64,000 nt of DNA from Mesorhizobium sp. AR10. GTDB lineage: Bacteria; Pseudomonadota; Alphaproteobacteria; Rhizobiales; Rhizobiaceae. The notes under the pieces were generated by a model. That model was not told the DNA's origin. It worked only from the letters and a program-made list of their open reading frames with translations, and ran no database searches. The stretch spans positions 2,892,001-2,956,000 of the forward strand of contig NZ_CP080524.1 of NCBI RefSeq assembly GCF_024746795.1, given 5' to 3'. This document shows, piece by piece, positions 27,642 to 36,790 of the stretch (position 1 is the stretch's first letter; each line of letters begins with the position of its first letter). A program made the position numbers and the translations under genes.

Positions 27642-28013
27642 AGCCCCACGCGGCGCGATATCCTTTTACCATGTTCTCTTTCCCGGAAACAGAATCTTGT
27701 GGGGTGTATCTATGCCCGCGAATTGGAGGGGAAGCCTGGCATCATGTTTCCTACCGAACAGGGAAACCTCACCCTATTCGCTTGGTCCATACCCAGCGGC
27801 TGTGAAGTAGTTTCTGCACTCTGTTGGTCGGCAGATGCGCCGGTTCATCGGTGTGTCGACGACGAAAGGGGCGATGGGCCCATGACGGCGCAGCCCGGCG
27901 ATGAAGGTCTGCGTCTTCCAATGTCCAAACGGTGCCTTCTAGCATAGGGTAGAGCTCATCAGGCAGTCGACGGAGAGTGATGGCCCACCGTTACGGTGCG
28001 CAGTCGATGCGGC
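27642..28013. other. Intergenic region upstream of the polymerase operon
   Basis: About 370 bp with no coding signal. It should contain the promoter of the polymerase operon and the end of the GH16 transcript. No clear operator or terminator was found. Confidence 0.5.
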
Positions 28014-30143
28014 CTAGCCGACGGTCTCGCTTTCCGGGGTCCAGGCTTCTGGCTGGTCGAGCACAGAGACTGCGCGAACATGGCAGCGAATTTTATGCCC
28101 GATATCCTGCGAGCCGAGCTCATAGCCTGTGCCGGTTTCGCCCACGATCGGAACGCCGTCACGATACCAGAGACACTCTATTTGCGACGCAATCACGTTC
28201 GGCACGACGGTCAGCGCTTGGCTTGGTGAAGCCCGGCCCGACAAGGTCGGCAATGCGCTGAAACCCGGCGGGACCCTAGCCAGATCCGTTTCCGTCTGCC
28301 GGACCCTTATATAGTCAATGACCATGTCATACGTCTGCGACGGGTCCGGTTGAGCACGCCCCTTGTTTTGATCGTAAGCGAAATCCACCATGATGTATTT
28401 TTTCGCCGCGAGTTCCGGGCTCGTCGGAACGCGCGCCACTTCATAGCCGTCGATCACGAAATAACTATAATCATCCTCGATCTGTGCGTACCACGTATGA
28501 AATTCGCCATCGTATATGTCGATTGTCGCTGGAAAGCCATTTGATGGATCGACTTGATAGCCGGCGATTTTCCGGTGCATGCCACGTGGCGCGATATATG
28601 GATCTGCATAACCGAGTGTGGGTTTGTGCACGTGCTGGCTTATGTTGATGTAGGCCCCATTGAGACCATCATATTCCCAAAAGTCAGTCTCAAGACGATT
28701 GCGCGTCCGCCAGAACAGATGCTCTCTGCCATACGCCCAAAAGGCAGGAAAAAATCCGGGGCGGGGTGCTGCGATCTTTGGAAGTCTGGCGCGGATCTCA
28801 AAGATCCCCTTTCCCCAACACCGCCCTTGGCCATTGTTGTTCACTGAAGAGAACGCACCTGTTCTCCAGCGGCCCTTATGTAGAAGCCGGAGCGCTAGCG
28901 TGTGGCTGGCGGCGTCGTGCACATATGAGGAGGGCGACGCTGAGATCCGCTGGGCATTGGCGTCGACGCCGACGTTCGCCAGAGAGGTCGGCGCATACCA
29001 GATATTGGCTTGGGCGCCTTTGGAATCATCGACAACGGTGTTGGAATCGAAATCATCAAAAAAAACCGTTGTGTAACCGCGGATCGGTGGCGCCGCCTCA
29101 CCACGATGAGCATATCGCTCATTGCCGATGGATGCCCAGGACTCCCACGAGGCTAAGTCGAATGCGTAACGTGTCGGTTTGTTGTTAGCATCCGCAGATG
29201 AAGGAGGGCGCTGGCGACAGGGATGATCGCTGGGCAGGTCGGATTGCCGGCCGACGCGCCACATGCCCCATCCCATCAGCATGTCGATCTGCGAGTCATC
29301 GAGCTCGCTTTGCCCGATGATGACGCAGTCGATCGCCACATCGGCCCTCATCGGATTGTTCACATCGCCCATGAAGCTCTGCGATTTCATCCGGTTGGGA
29401 GCCAATGCATAAATCGTCTGGCCGGCTGTCTTGACCCCATTCACCACGGCCTGCATCACGAATCCGCGGCGGTACCCGACCATGACATTCCAGTTGCCAA
29501 AATCTGTCGAGCATTGTCCTTCCTCGCTCTTGATCTTGCCGTCATCCAGCTGGGAAACGAACGTGCCTGCCGAGGGCTTGAAGCAGGCCCGCGGCTGGCG
29601 ATGCACCGGGCCACCCTCCGCTCCATTGACACAAAGAACAGACACGTTAGTCGCATCGGCGTTGACCGAGGAGTTGCACCGGGCGATTACCAACCACCAG
29701 CGGTGAAGGTACGGGGCGTCGCTACTGGCGGACCAAGTCAGCGCTTGTTTCGTATTTTTCTTGAAGAGCACCCCGCCGTTATTCGGAAGCTTTGTCGGAC
29801 GCAGGAAGGCCTCGGCCTGCACCGCAGCCACAGGCCGCACGCCGCCGGATTGCCACGAGGAGACCTCGCCTTCGGCCAGATCCTCCTGATACCAGGATTT
29901 CACGATCATCTCCGGGAACAGATCTGGATGCCACAGTTGTACCCTCTGCGAGCCCTGGTCCGAACCGGCCGCGAGAGCATCCAGTCCTGGGCGACCGGAA
30001 GCCGTCAGCAGAAGGGCGGCGCATGCGCCGCGCGCCAGATCCCTGCGGGAGATGCGGTTGGTCATTGTAGTGGTATCGGTATGAGATTCCGCCGTGGACA
30101 CCGGTTGCCAACCATTGCGCTTCTTCAAACTCCGTATCTTCAT
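28014..30143 (-). CDS. Tat-exported glycoside hydrolase family 16 glycanase
   Basis: A 709-residue secreted enzyme. A twin-arginine signal, SRRDLARGACAALLLTASG, starts at about residue 32. The first ATG at 30143 has a GAGG ribosome-binding site seven bases upstream, so it is preferred to the ATG at 30065. Residues about 65-300 form an extra beta-rich, lectin/laminin-G-like domain. The GH16 domain (about 358-640) has the catalytic ETDFWE (E485, D487, E490). A C-terminal Ig-like module (about 645-709) contains QIECLWYRDGVPIVG. ExsH and ExoK of Sinorhizobium are GH16 enzymes that trim succinoglycan, so cleavage of the locus's own polymer is likely. The RTX repeats of ExsH are absent; the Tat route replaces type I secretion. 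Confidence 0.9.
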   Translation of the reverse strand: MKIRSLKKRNGWQPVSTAESHTDTTTMTNRISRRDLARGACAALLLTASGRPGLDALAAGSDQGSQRVQLWHPDLFPEMIVKSWYQEDLAEGEVSSWQSGGVRPVAAVQAEAFLRPTKLPNNGGVLFKKNTKQALTWSASSDAPYLHRWWLVIARCNSSVNADATNVSVLCVNGAEGGPVHRQPRACFKPSAGTFVSQLDDGKIKSEEGQCSTDFGNWNVMVGYRRGFVMQAVVNGVKTAGQTIYALAPNRMKSQSFMGDVNNPMRADVAIDCVIIGQSELDDSQIDMLMGWGMWRVGRQSDLPSDHPCRQRPPSSADANNKPTRYAFDLASWESWASIGNERYAHRGEAAPPIRGYTTVFFDDFDSNTVVDDSKGAQANIWYAPTSLANVGVDANAQRISASPSSYVHDAASHTLALRLLHKGRWRTGAFSSVNNNGQGRCWGKGIFEIRARLPKIAAPRPGFFPAFWAYGREHLFWRTRNRLETDFWEYDGLNGAYINISQHVHKPTLGYADPYIAPRGMHRKIAGYQVDPSNGFPATIDIYDGEFHTWYAQIEDDYSYFVIDGYEVARVPTSPELAAKKYIMVDFAYDQNKGRAQPDPSQTYDMVIDYIRVRQTETDLARVPPGFSALPTLSGRASPSQALTVVPNVIASQIECLWYRDGVPIVGETGTGYELGSQDIGHKIRCHVRAVSVLDQPEAWTPESETVG

Positions 30144-30197
30144 GATTCATCCTCGGATGGGCGGTCGGAAATCCGGCGAGAATGCACGTGCCGTGGA

Positions 30198-31685
30198 CTA
30201 TGCAAACCTAATCCATTTCGTTTTCTTGGGTGTCAGGGATTGCAGAACCTCCGCACCATATTTCCCGAAGAGGAGCGACGCTCTCAGATAGAGAGTGGCA
30301 ACGGACAATGTACCTGTGACGAGAAGCCCGGTCGCGAGCACAAGATAATCGGGCGATCCGGCGAGTAGCATTTTGACCGAAGAGCCCATAGCGAACACGG
30401 CAGCGGCGAACGCGACAGCCGGCACATGGACGAGCGCGAAATCCAGAGCTGACAATCCCGTCATCCGACAAGTGATTGCCGCATATAGGAAGAAACTAAT
30501 CGCAATGGCACCGGACACTGCAAAGGCCACTACATTAACGCCATAGGGCGCCGAGAAGGATGCGAATGAAGCGACTAGGGCCATGTAGGTGAAGGCCATG
30601 AAGGCCGTTCGATAACTTTGGCCAGTCGCAAGCGTCACGGCTCCGCACACTCTGTAACCCAAGCGGAAATAAATTACCGCGGAGAATATCATTACAGGAA
30701 CGACGGCATCCATCCATTTCTGGCCGAGGACTGTCAGAACAAGCTCTTTTGCAAAACAGCACAGAAAAGCGCTGGTCGGTATAGAGAGCGCAGCAGTCAA
30801 AGCATACCCCTTGAGTTGAGCGCTGCGCAGCCGTGCCTTATCATGCTGGACCTTCGAGAGGATTGGGAAAACTACGCTCTTGTTCAGATCGCCGAACAGA
30901 TTTGCCGGCATCGCGATCAGATAATACGATCGCGAGTAAATGCCCAGCTCTGCGGTGCCGATCAACCGAGCGACAATTATATTGTCGATATATTTGGCGG
31001 TGAAGGTCGATATGCCAGTCAGCGAAAAGCCCAGGCTCTGGCTGCGGATATCGCGATAGGACTGCAAGTCGAAGCTTGGCCTGACGAGGTATTGTCGAGC
31101 CGCAAACATATAAATCCCTGCAAGGATGAATGTTTGGGCAATGCAGGCGATCACCAACGCCCAATAGCTCAGTCCAAGATAGGCGAGCGGAATAGCCAAG
31201 CCCACATTGGCGAGGATCCAAGCCGCCAGATTCGCCGTCGAAGACAATTTGAACTTCAAGTTCCGAGAGAGAGCCGCCTCGGCCACGAGATTGAAGGCGC
31301 TTGCGAACATGCTGAAGGCCAGCACCCGACTGACAATATCGAGCTCCGGCACACGAAAGAAATCGGCGATCGCGCCTGCGAACACCCATTGAAGCACAGC
31401 CAGGCCTGCGGCTATGTGCAGGGAGAGGAATGCCACGGTTCCCATATGGCGCTTTTCGAGGTCGCTCCGCTGGACCACGACTTGTGACATGCCAAGATTG
31501 GCAATGTTATTGGCGATGGCTACGACGATCAGCGCAGCGCCGACAACGCCGTATTCTCGCGGGGAGAGCAGGCGCGCGAGAACGGCAATGACCACGACAT
31601 TCAACAAGGTTCGGGTCAGCAGCGCGGTGCCCGACCAGGAAAGTCCGCGGGCAGCCTTGCGTGTCAAATTCCGGTGTTCGTTCAC
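30198..31685 (-). CDS. Lipid-linked repeat-unit flippase, PST family (Wzx/ExoT type)
   Basis: A 495-residue polytopic protein. It opens with RKAARGLSWSGTALLTRTLLNVVVIAVLARLLSP, typical of the WzxC/ExoT branch, and has about twelve to fourteen hydrophobic helices with short loops. The mid-protein GLSFSLTGI-like stretch (SLGFSLTGISTFTAKYIDNIIV) is a further family mark. It should move undecaprenyl-linked oligosaccharide to the periplasmic face for the polymerase. The GH16 gene follows 54 bp downstream and is probably co-transcribed. Confidence 0.9.
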   Translation of the reverse strand: MNEHRNLTRKAARGLSWSGTALLTRTLLNVVVIAVLARLLSPREYGVVGAALIVVAIANNIANLGMSQVVVQRSDLEKRHMGTVAFLSLHIAAGLAVLQWVFAGAIADFFRVPELDIVSRVLAFSMFASAFNLVAEAALSRNLKFKLSSTANLAAWILANVGLAIPLAYLGLSYWALVIACIAQTFILAGIYMFAARQYLVRPSFDLQSYRDIRSQSLGFSLTGISTFTAKYIDNIIVARLIGTAELGIYSRSYYLIAMPANLFGDLNKSVVFPILSKVQHDKARLRSAQLKGYALTAALSIPTSAFLCCFAKELVLTVLGQKWMDAVVPVMIFSAVIYFRLGYRVCGAVTLATGQSYRTAFMAFTYMALVASFASFSAPYGVNVVAFAVSGAIAISFFLYAAITCRMTGLSALDFALVHVPAVAFAAAVFAMGSSVKMLLAGSPDYLVLATGLLVTGTLSVATLYLRASLLFGKYGAEVLQSLTPKKTKWIRFA

Positions 31686-31823
31686 GGGCTTCGACTCTTG
31701 ACTGAGAACAGTGCGCCCGGGCTCAGTGCAACGAGAAACATCCTGCGCGTCCTTGGCACGGAAGGGGGCCAGTATGCAGTACTCATTCCTAGCTTCCGAT
31801 CAAATCATTGAGGCAGCAGCCGT

Positions 31824-32963
31824 TCACCGAAATGGGTTTGCTGCCTCCAGCAGCAATCTGCGCACTCTGCTCGCGCGCGCAAAATCGAGAAACCATGAGA
31901 GAAATGGCAGCCGTCTGCGCGTCAGCGCCGCCGCCCGTATGACAAGGCGTTCCAGACGGAAGCCGATCTGGCGTTGAACGGCGTTGTAGTGGAATTCGAT
32001 CTCTCGCCCCTTTTCGAGCGAAAGTCCCGGATATGACCGCCAGGACGCCCTGGCCGCGTCGAGGTTGAAACGCGGAAAGGGCGGCAGGGCGAATTCTGTC
32101 CTTAGCCGGTCCATCGAGGGTTCCAGGCTCGAAAGAAGAGCGGCCCTTTCATCGGGTGAGAGATATTCGTGATTGTTGCTGGGGTTTATTATTCTTTTGT
32201 CCACCAACGCAAGGATCCTGCTCTCCAATCTGCGCTCGTAATCAGGAATATTCTTGTTTCTAAGACGCTTGTATTCCAGCACATCTCGGCTTAGGCGCTC
32301 ATTTGCACGAAGATGTGACCGCGTGAAAGACGAAATATCCACGCTCTGAAGGACATGTTCCACGAAATCGCCGATCAGATTCGGCAGGGCGGACTCATAC
32401 ACCCGTACCGAGCAGGCGCTGCTCCCAAAAACCTCGCGCCAAATGGATAGGCAGCGATGATAATCAAGCATATCCTCGGTCATGCCCAGGAAATCGATGA
32501 CGTCCCCGGTGAACAGAATGCCGCTCTTGACGTTCTGATTATACACTGACTCCAGCCAATGATCGGGCCTCCTCACATAACACAGCACATGACATTCCAT
32601 CTCCTCCGGAATGGAAGCACGCAAACGTCCGACTAGATTGTGCTCTTCGAATAGGGCATCGGCGCTGGATTTCTTGCCCACGCAACGCGCCCGCCACCTG
32701 ATCGAATAGAGAATTTCGGAACTTGCGATGATCGTGTGCGCTCCGGCTCGCTCGGCCTCCGCCAGATGATGCAGGAAGAAAGTCCGAAATTTGTCCAGTC
32801 CGGTTAATAACTGCGCATTGGTAATACTGTTGAAATTGAACTCGTCCGGAGGCGCAGCGTAGTGAATGCCGTGCTCGCGGAGCTTCCTTGCATTCGCGCA
32901 CAGGAATTGCTGCAGCGCTGTCGTACCTGTCTTGCCAGTGCCGATATGAAGGATGAGCTTCAT
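31824..32963 (-). CDS. Sulfotransferase family protein
   Basis: A 379-residue cytoplasmic protein starting MKLILHIGTGKTGTTALQQF, the 5'-phosphosulfate-binding loop of PAPS-dependent sulfotransferases. A CYVRRPDHWLESVYNQ region follows at about 130-145 and contains the R-x(6-7)-S pattern of the 3'-phosphate site. Bacterial members sulfate polysaccharides, glycolipids or Nod factors; here a sugar of the polymer or a lipid-linked intermediate is the likely acceptor. It overlaps the upstream family-4 transferase by four bases, so sugar addition and sulfation may be paired. No cysDN/nodPQ genes for PAPS supply are in the window. Confidence 0.82.
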   Translation of the reverse strand: MKLILHIGTGKTGTTALQQFLCANARKLREHGIHYAAPPDEFNFNSITNAQLLTGLDKFRTFFLHHLAEAERAGAHTIIASSEILYSIRWRARCVGKKSSADALFEEHNLVGRLRASIPEEMECHVLCYVRRPDHWLESVYNQNVKSGILFTGDVIDFLGMTEDMLDYHRCLSIWREVFGSSACSVRVYESALPNLIGDFVEHVLQSVDISSFTRSHLRANERLSRDVLEYKRLRNKNIPDYERRLESRILALVDKRIINPSNNHEYLSPDERAALLSSLEPSMDRLRTEFALPPFPRFNLDAARASWRSYPGLSLEKGREIEFHYNAVQRQIGFRLERLVIRAAALTRRRLPFLSWFLDFARASRVRRLLLEAANPFR

Positions 32964-34207
32964 GTGAGCTTCACTCTCCGGACGCGGAGCGAAGAGGTCC
33001 CTTCCTTGAGAAGAGCTGCGAAGAGCTTCATGTGCTCTTGGGCAACCGTCTTCGTGCTGAATCGTGCAGCGATGGTTTGGACGGCCCGCTGCGCCATCTC
33101 ATTGCGCTCGGCTCCCGGCAGGCAAAGCGCGTGAAGAAGGAGCCCGCAATACTCCGCATGCGAGCGAGCCAAAAAGCCGCTGCGCTCATGCTCCACAATG
33201 TCGGAGGCACCGCTGACATCGGTGATGATCGGGACCACGCCGCAGCTCATCGCCTCCAGCAGGGCGTTTGACATGCCTTCCGACACCGAGGTGGAAAGAT
33301 AGAAATCAGCTTCCCGCAGGAATGGAAAGACATCTTCGACCGCGCCGACGAACTTGACCCTGCCGGAAAGGCCCAACTGCGCCGCCTGTTCCTCGAGAGC
33401 GGCGCGACACTGGCCATCGCCCAGGATGGTGAGTCGCGCCTTCGCCTCGGCGGGAAGTGCCGCGAACGCATCTATCATATGCTCGAGACATTTTTCCGGC
33501 TCGAGGCGGCCAAGGCAGATAAAGCGTCGGCTGCCATCTGCGCTCGGCTCGCGGTGCAGCTTGCGGGGCAGATCGATCCCGTTCGGAATCATGTGAATGC
33601 GATCCACCTCGATGCCATGTCTCTTCAGATCACTTACGATTTGGCGGCTATTGGCGATGAAGGCCGTGACGTGCCGTTTGATCACGGCCGATGCCCAGCG
33701 ACCTATGATTTTCTTTTCGCGCACCACGTCGAGATCGAAACACTGTCCCCCCCGGCCCAATTTTGCGAGAACCGGTTTGCGCAGCAGGGTTCCTGCCAAC
33801 GCCGCCGGGACGGCGTGAAGTCGAGCATGGATGATGTATACCGCATCGAATTCGTCGCGACGGCGCAGCATCCAGATCACAAGCTGGACACACCACGACA
33901 GGAACGGCAGCATATGCCGCCCCCCTAAATTCGGCGCCGCGCGCAATCGAAGGCGCTGGATGGGCACCTCGTCGATCGTCGATCGTTTCGGAGTCGAGCG
34001 CGACAATCTGGGTGCCAAAATGGTTGCGGAGACGCCCCCTTCAGCCAGCACCCGGACAAATCGCCGCGTCTGCTGTTCGGCGCCGCCATATGACTCGGGG
34101 AAATAGGTTGGGAGCACGAGGAGAAGGCGTAGACCTTCAGATCGCGTTGTCTTGCGCGAAATCGGCAAAGCATGCACCGCTAACCAATCCGACAACTGCC
34201 CGACCAC
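32960..34207 (-). CDS. Family 4 glycosyltransferase
   Basis: A 415-residue GT-B transferase. The N-terminal domain has LLLVLPTYFPESYGGAEQQTRRF, the linker FICLGRLEPEKCLEHMIDAF, and the donor domain ILGDGQCRAAL and VSEGMSNALLEAMSCGVVPIITDVSG (E-x7-E). The first 20 residues are unconserved, so a later start is possible. It forms an operon with the sulfotransferase gene. A CRP-like palindrome lies 58-75 bp before the annotated ATG. A fragment of a paralogue is found at 36.6 kb. Confidence 0.92.
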   Translation of the reverse strand: MVGQLSDWLAVHALPISRKTTRSEGLRLLLVLPTYFPESYGGAEQQTRRFVRVLAEGGVSATILAPRLSRSTPKRSTIDEVPIQRLRLRAAPNLGGRHMLPFLSWCVQLVIWMLRRRDEFDAVYIIHARLHAVPAALAGTLLRKPVLAKLGRGGQCFDLDVVREKKIIGRWASAVIKRHVTAFIANSRQIVSDLKRHGIEVDRIHMIPNGIDLPRKLHREPSADGSRRFICLGRLEPEKCLEHMIDAFAALPAEAKARLTILGDGQCRAALEEQAAQLGLSGRVKFVGAVEDVFPFLREADFYLSTSVSEGMSNALLEAMSCGVVPIITDVSGASDIVEHERSGFLARSHAEYCGLLLHALCLPGAERNEMAQRAVQTIAARFSTKTVAQEHMKLFAALLKEGTSSLRVRRVKLT

Positions 34208-34264
34208 GGTCTAACGCGTGGGTCATTTAGCTTGTTGGATTTAAGGGGTCTTAGAGACAAGTCG

Positions 34265-34282
34265 CTGTTACCTAGGGCACAG
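34265..34282. promoter_or_regulatory. CRP/FNR-type palindrome, site A
   Basis: CTGTTACCTAGGGCACAG preceded by GTCG: TGTTA-N6-GCACA symmetry, the 16-bp spacing of CRP-family sites. It lies upstream of the family-4 transferase/sulfotransferase operon. A GGATTTAA string about 30 bp away recurs near the other copies. Confidence 0.6.
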
Positions 34283-34425
34283 CGGAGCGATTATCGTCAC
34301 TGTGCGCGTCAAGTTCAGCAACATGACTTGGAATTGTCGTGGGAGCGTCCATCGCACAGCCCGTGTATGGCAGAGCGGAAGCCTTATGTTACACGGCCGA
34401 TGGCTTTGCAGGCGGCAGCGGAGAC

Positions 34426-35409
34426 CTACTCCTCAGCTATAAACGAAACCACCTCATCAATAGGCCTGCGCGGCGACTTGGCAAAGCTGATGGCAGCACC
34501 TGCCATAGGGCCAAGGGCCACGCATGCGATCAGTCTCTCGCCTGGCCGAATTCGACCCACGCTACGAATTTGCCGCTCAACCCGGCTGTCGACCGCAAGA
34601 TTGAGTGGGCAGGCCACGAGCCGAAGCGCCTCTGCGGCCAATAGGAAATGCATCAGGAACAGCGCTCCGTCGACATAAATCTGGTTTCGTTGATTGCTTC
34701 CTCGCCAGGCCCTTGTGTCTGATGTGACGATCACCAGGTTTGATATGGACTGTGAAAAGCCTCGCGCACCGCCCTGCAGGGCGAGTATCCGATCGATCTG
34801 GTGACGCCCCTGATAGACGTATACCCTTGTCGCCTGCCTGTTGCATTGGGATGGTGCGCCCTGCGCCAAGCGCACCAACTCCAGCAACGTGGTGCGATCT
34901 ATCAATTGTTGATCAAAGTGTCTGACCGAGTGACGAGACTGTAGTCCTTCCAGGAGTGTGAGGGCTGGCCCCTCAACCCGCGGAACGGCGCTTTGAACCC
35001 CGCCGGTCAAGGCAACTCCATCAAGCTTGGTGAAACGTTCGACGAACTGACGGACCTCCTCAACAAAGTGCAGCTCAGGGCCCTGTGGATGAAAGTCAAC
35101 GTAGGCTCTAAGTGCGCCGACAGCCATCTCAAGCGGAAACGCCCCGAAGGAGGTGTCGTAGGAGGACACCTCCTTCATAAGGCGTTTGATTTTTTGCTGG
35201 CCAAACCCGGGTCTCCGGTCCTTGAGAGAAAGGCCCTTCTCGACCGAATGAGCGTCAACGATTATTCGATAATATAGTCGCTCTTTCTTGGGAACCAGCA
35301 ACGAATCCCCATTGTAACGCAGGTAATTTGAAACATCATATACGTAAGAGATGACTACCTTCGCTTGAGTGGATAAAAAACTTCGTAGCTTTCTAGCGTT
35401 TTCTAACAT
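34426..35409 (-). CDS. Nitroreductase-family protein of polysaccharide loci
   Basis: A 327-residue protein. Residues about 1-155 include VDAHSVEKGLSLKDRRPGFG, a mark of a nitroreductase subgroup I associate with surface-polysaccharide clusters. The nitroreductase fold follows from LLEGLQSRHSVRHFDQQ, with LVRLAQGAPSQCNRQ and a VRLVACPLN-like dimer segment (EALRLVACPLNLA), consistent with FMN binding. It begins 17 bp after the pyruvyl-transferase-like gene, so both are surely one transcript. What a flavin oxidoreductase does here is unknown; it might oxidise or reduce a sugar or lipid precursor. It has no signal peptide. Confidence 0.8.
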   Translation of the reverse strand: MLENARKLRSFLSTQAKVVISYVYDVSNYLRYNGDSLLVPKKERLYYRIIVDAHSVEKGLSLKDRRPGFGQQKIKRLMKEVSSYDTSFGAFPLEMAVGALRAYVDFHPQGPELHFVEEVRQFVERFTKLDGVALTGGVQSAVPRVEGPALTLLEGLQSRHSVRHFDQQLIDRTTLLELVRLAQGAPSQCNRQATRVYVYQGRHQIDRILALQGGARGFSQSISNLVIVTSDTRAWRGSNQRNQIYVDGALFLMHFLLAAEALRLVACPLNLAVDSRVERQIRSVGRIRPGERLIACVALGPMAGAAISFAKSPRRPIDEVVSFIAEE

Positions 35410-35426
35410 CGGCTTGATTTGTTGGT

Positions 35427-36593
35427 TTATCCAGCAGCAGGTAGAGCCTTGTCCAGAAATGCATGACCAATCTCAGCCAGCTCCCGAAACCGGTTATTTA
35501 TCCCCGTGTAGTCGTGAGCAAGCTTGCCGAAGTTTTCGCACATGTCCAGCAATTCGTCCCTCGCATTTTTGCGGTGAATCGAAACGTACTGAGAGGGAAT
35601 GCCCATCAGCTTCATCAGAGCTTCATTCTTGGTGGGGAAGCCGGTAGCCGGTCGTCGGCTGTCCAGGCAAATTAACGGGCACCGGTTCCGCAGAGCAAAT
35701 ATTGCCCCATGCATGCGCTCCGACAAGCAGTAGGAGAATTGCGATGCCAGATTTGCCCACTCGAGGGGATCAATCGGCTTTTCGGTGAGATCAATGTCCG
35801 CGAAGTGATTGCGATCCGACACCGACACGATCTGAACGCCGCGCGCCTGCAGGGAGGTCATGGCCTCTGCGTAGAGCTCATGCTGGCCGGCTATCACCAG
35901 CGCCCGGGGCCGATCGAAGTCCACGCCCCAGGAAGCCAGCTTTGAGCGGAGGCTTTCATGAGTTGTATTCGACGTCAGATCGTGAGTGATCGTCGGGTCT
36001 GGAGTTGACGTCACACGATCCGCGAGGCTTGGATCCGCCCAGAGGACCAACTCGCGTGTCCGCTCGTCCCGCACGCCGATCGCGACGAATTCATTCAGGC
36101 ATTTGGCCATCAAATATCGATTGCGGCGCGGCATTTCAGTCCATTTGGTTGTGCTGCCGGTGCTCGCCGCATACGCTATCTTCGAGCACGTCACTTCCGG
36201 CCAGTAGACATTCGGGAATGGGGGACACAGTGGGTTGGTCTGAAGTTTGATCAGCCCACCAAGACGGGAGACGTAGTCGATCTTCCAAACCTCATCACTG
36301 CCCACCACAACTGCATCATAGCGGCCGCTTGCGTAGCGAAACGTTGGTGACCTATCCTCCGAGCAGAACCTCTTGGGACTGAGGAGCAGCCCATCGGCGA
36401 AGGCTGCAAGCGTTCGCTGGCGCGCATTTTTCGCTGGCCCATAGCCAGCCTCCAGTCGTCTTGGATAGCGGTGGTCCACGATCTCCGCCCGCGACCCCGG
36501 ACGCAGGTTCGAAATACAGCGTTGGAGGGCGAGGCTCTGAAGCTGTGCCCCCTCGTTGTACCCGGTGTGCAAAGTTAGTGTGCCAATCAACAT
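35427..36593 (-). CDS. Polysaccharide pyruvyl transferase family protein
   Basis: A 388-residue member of the pyruvyl-transferase superfamily. It starts MLIGTLTLHTGYNEGAQLQSLAL, has RYDAVVVGSDEVWKIDY, an internal IGVRDERTRELV, and ends with the hallmark YCLSERMHGAIFALRNRCPLICLD. It is more distant from the member at 6090-7133 than a duplicate would be. It is co-transcribed with the nitroreductase-like gene. Addition of a pyruvate ketal to a sugar is likely but not proven, since this superfamily also holds enzymes with other activities. Confidence 0.82.
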   Translation of the reverse strand: MLIGTLTLHTGYNEGAQLQSLALQRCISNLRPGSRAEIVDHRYPRRLEAGYGPAKNARQRTLAAFADGLLLSPKRFCSEDRSPTFRYASGRYDAVVVGSDEVWKIDYVSRLGGLIKLQTNPLCPPFPNVYWPEVTCSKIAYAASTGSTTKWTEMPRRNRYLMAKCLNEFVAIGVRDERTRELVLWADPSLADRVTSTPDPTITHDLTSNTTHESLRSKLASWGVDFDRPRALVIAGQHELYAEAMTSLQARGVQIVSVSDRNHFADIDLTEKPIDPLEWANLASQFSYCLSERMHGAIFALRNRCPLICLDSRRPATGFPTKNEALMKLMGIPSQYVSIHRKNARDELLDMCENFGKLAHDYTGINNRFRELAEIGHAFLDKALPAAG

Positions 36594-36599
36594 TTAGCG

Positions 36600-36790
36600 G
36601 ATCCGTGCCACCCGGCTAAATTCGGCGCTTCGCGCAAATGAAGGCGCTGGAAGGGCACTTCGTCGATGGCGGACCGTTTTGGCGGCGAGCGCGACACTAT
36701 AGCATTGCTGGAGCCAATGGCGGCCATCAAGATTACAGTCCCGTCTCCAAGGAACTCATCGCGGAAGCGCCAGATTTCGAACAGGAGGCC
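36600..36790 (-). pseudogene. Fragment of a family 4 glycosyltransferase gene
   Basis: One frame reads SRSPPKRSAIDEVPFQRL then HLREAPNLAG, matching SRSTPKRSTIDEVPIQRL and RLRAAPNLGG in the intact transferase at 32960-34207 at about 22 of 28 positions. The DNA is similar too. No glycosyltransferase core follows. It is wedged between the pyruvyl-transferase-like gene and the next GT4 gene, and is best explained as the remnant of a duplicated gene. Confidence 0.65.

Noticed and set aside
29223..30368. A 381-residue plus-strand frame opposite the GH16 gene
   Set aside because: It is antisense to a clear catalytic domain and Tat leader, and has no recognisable domain.
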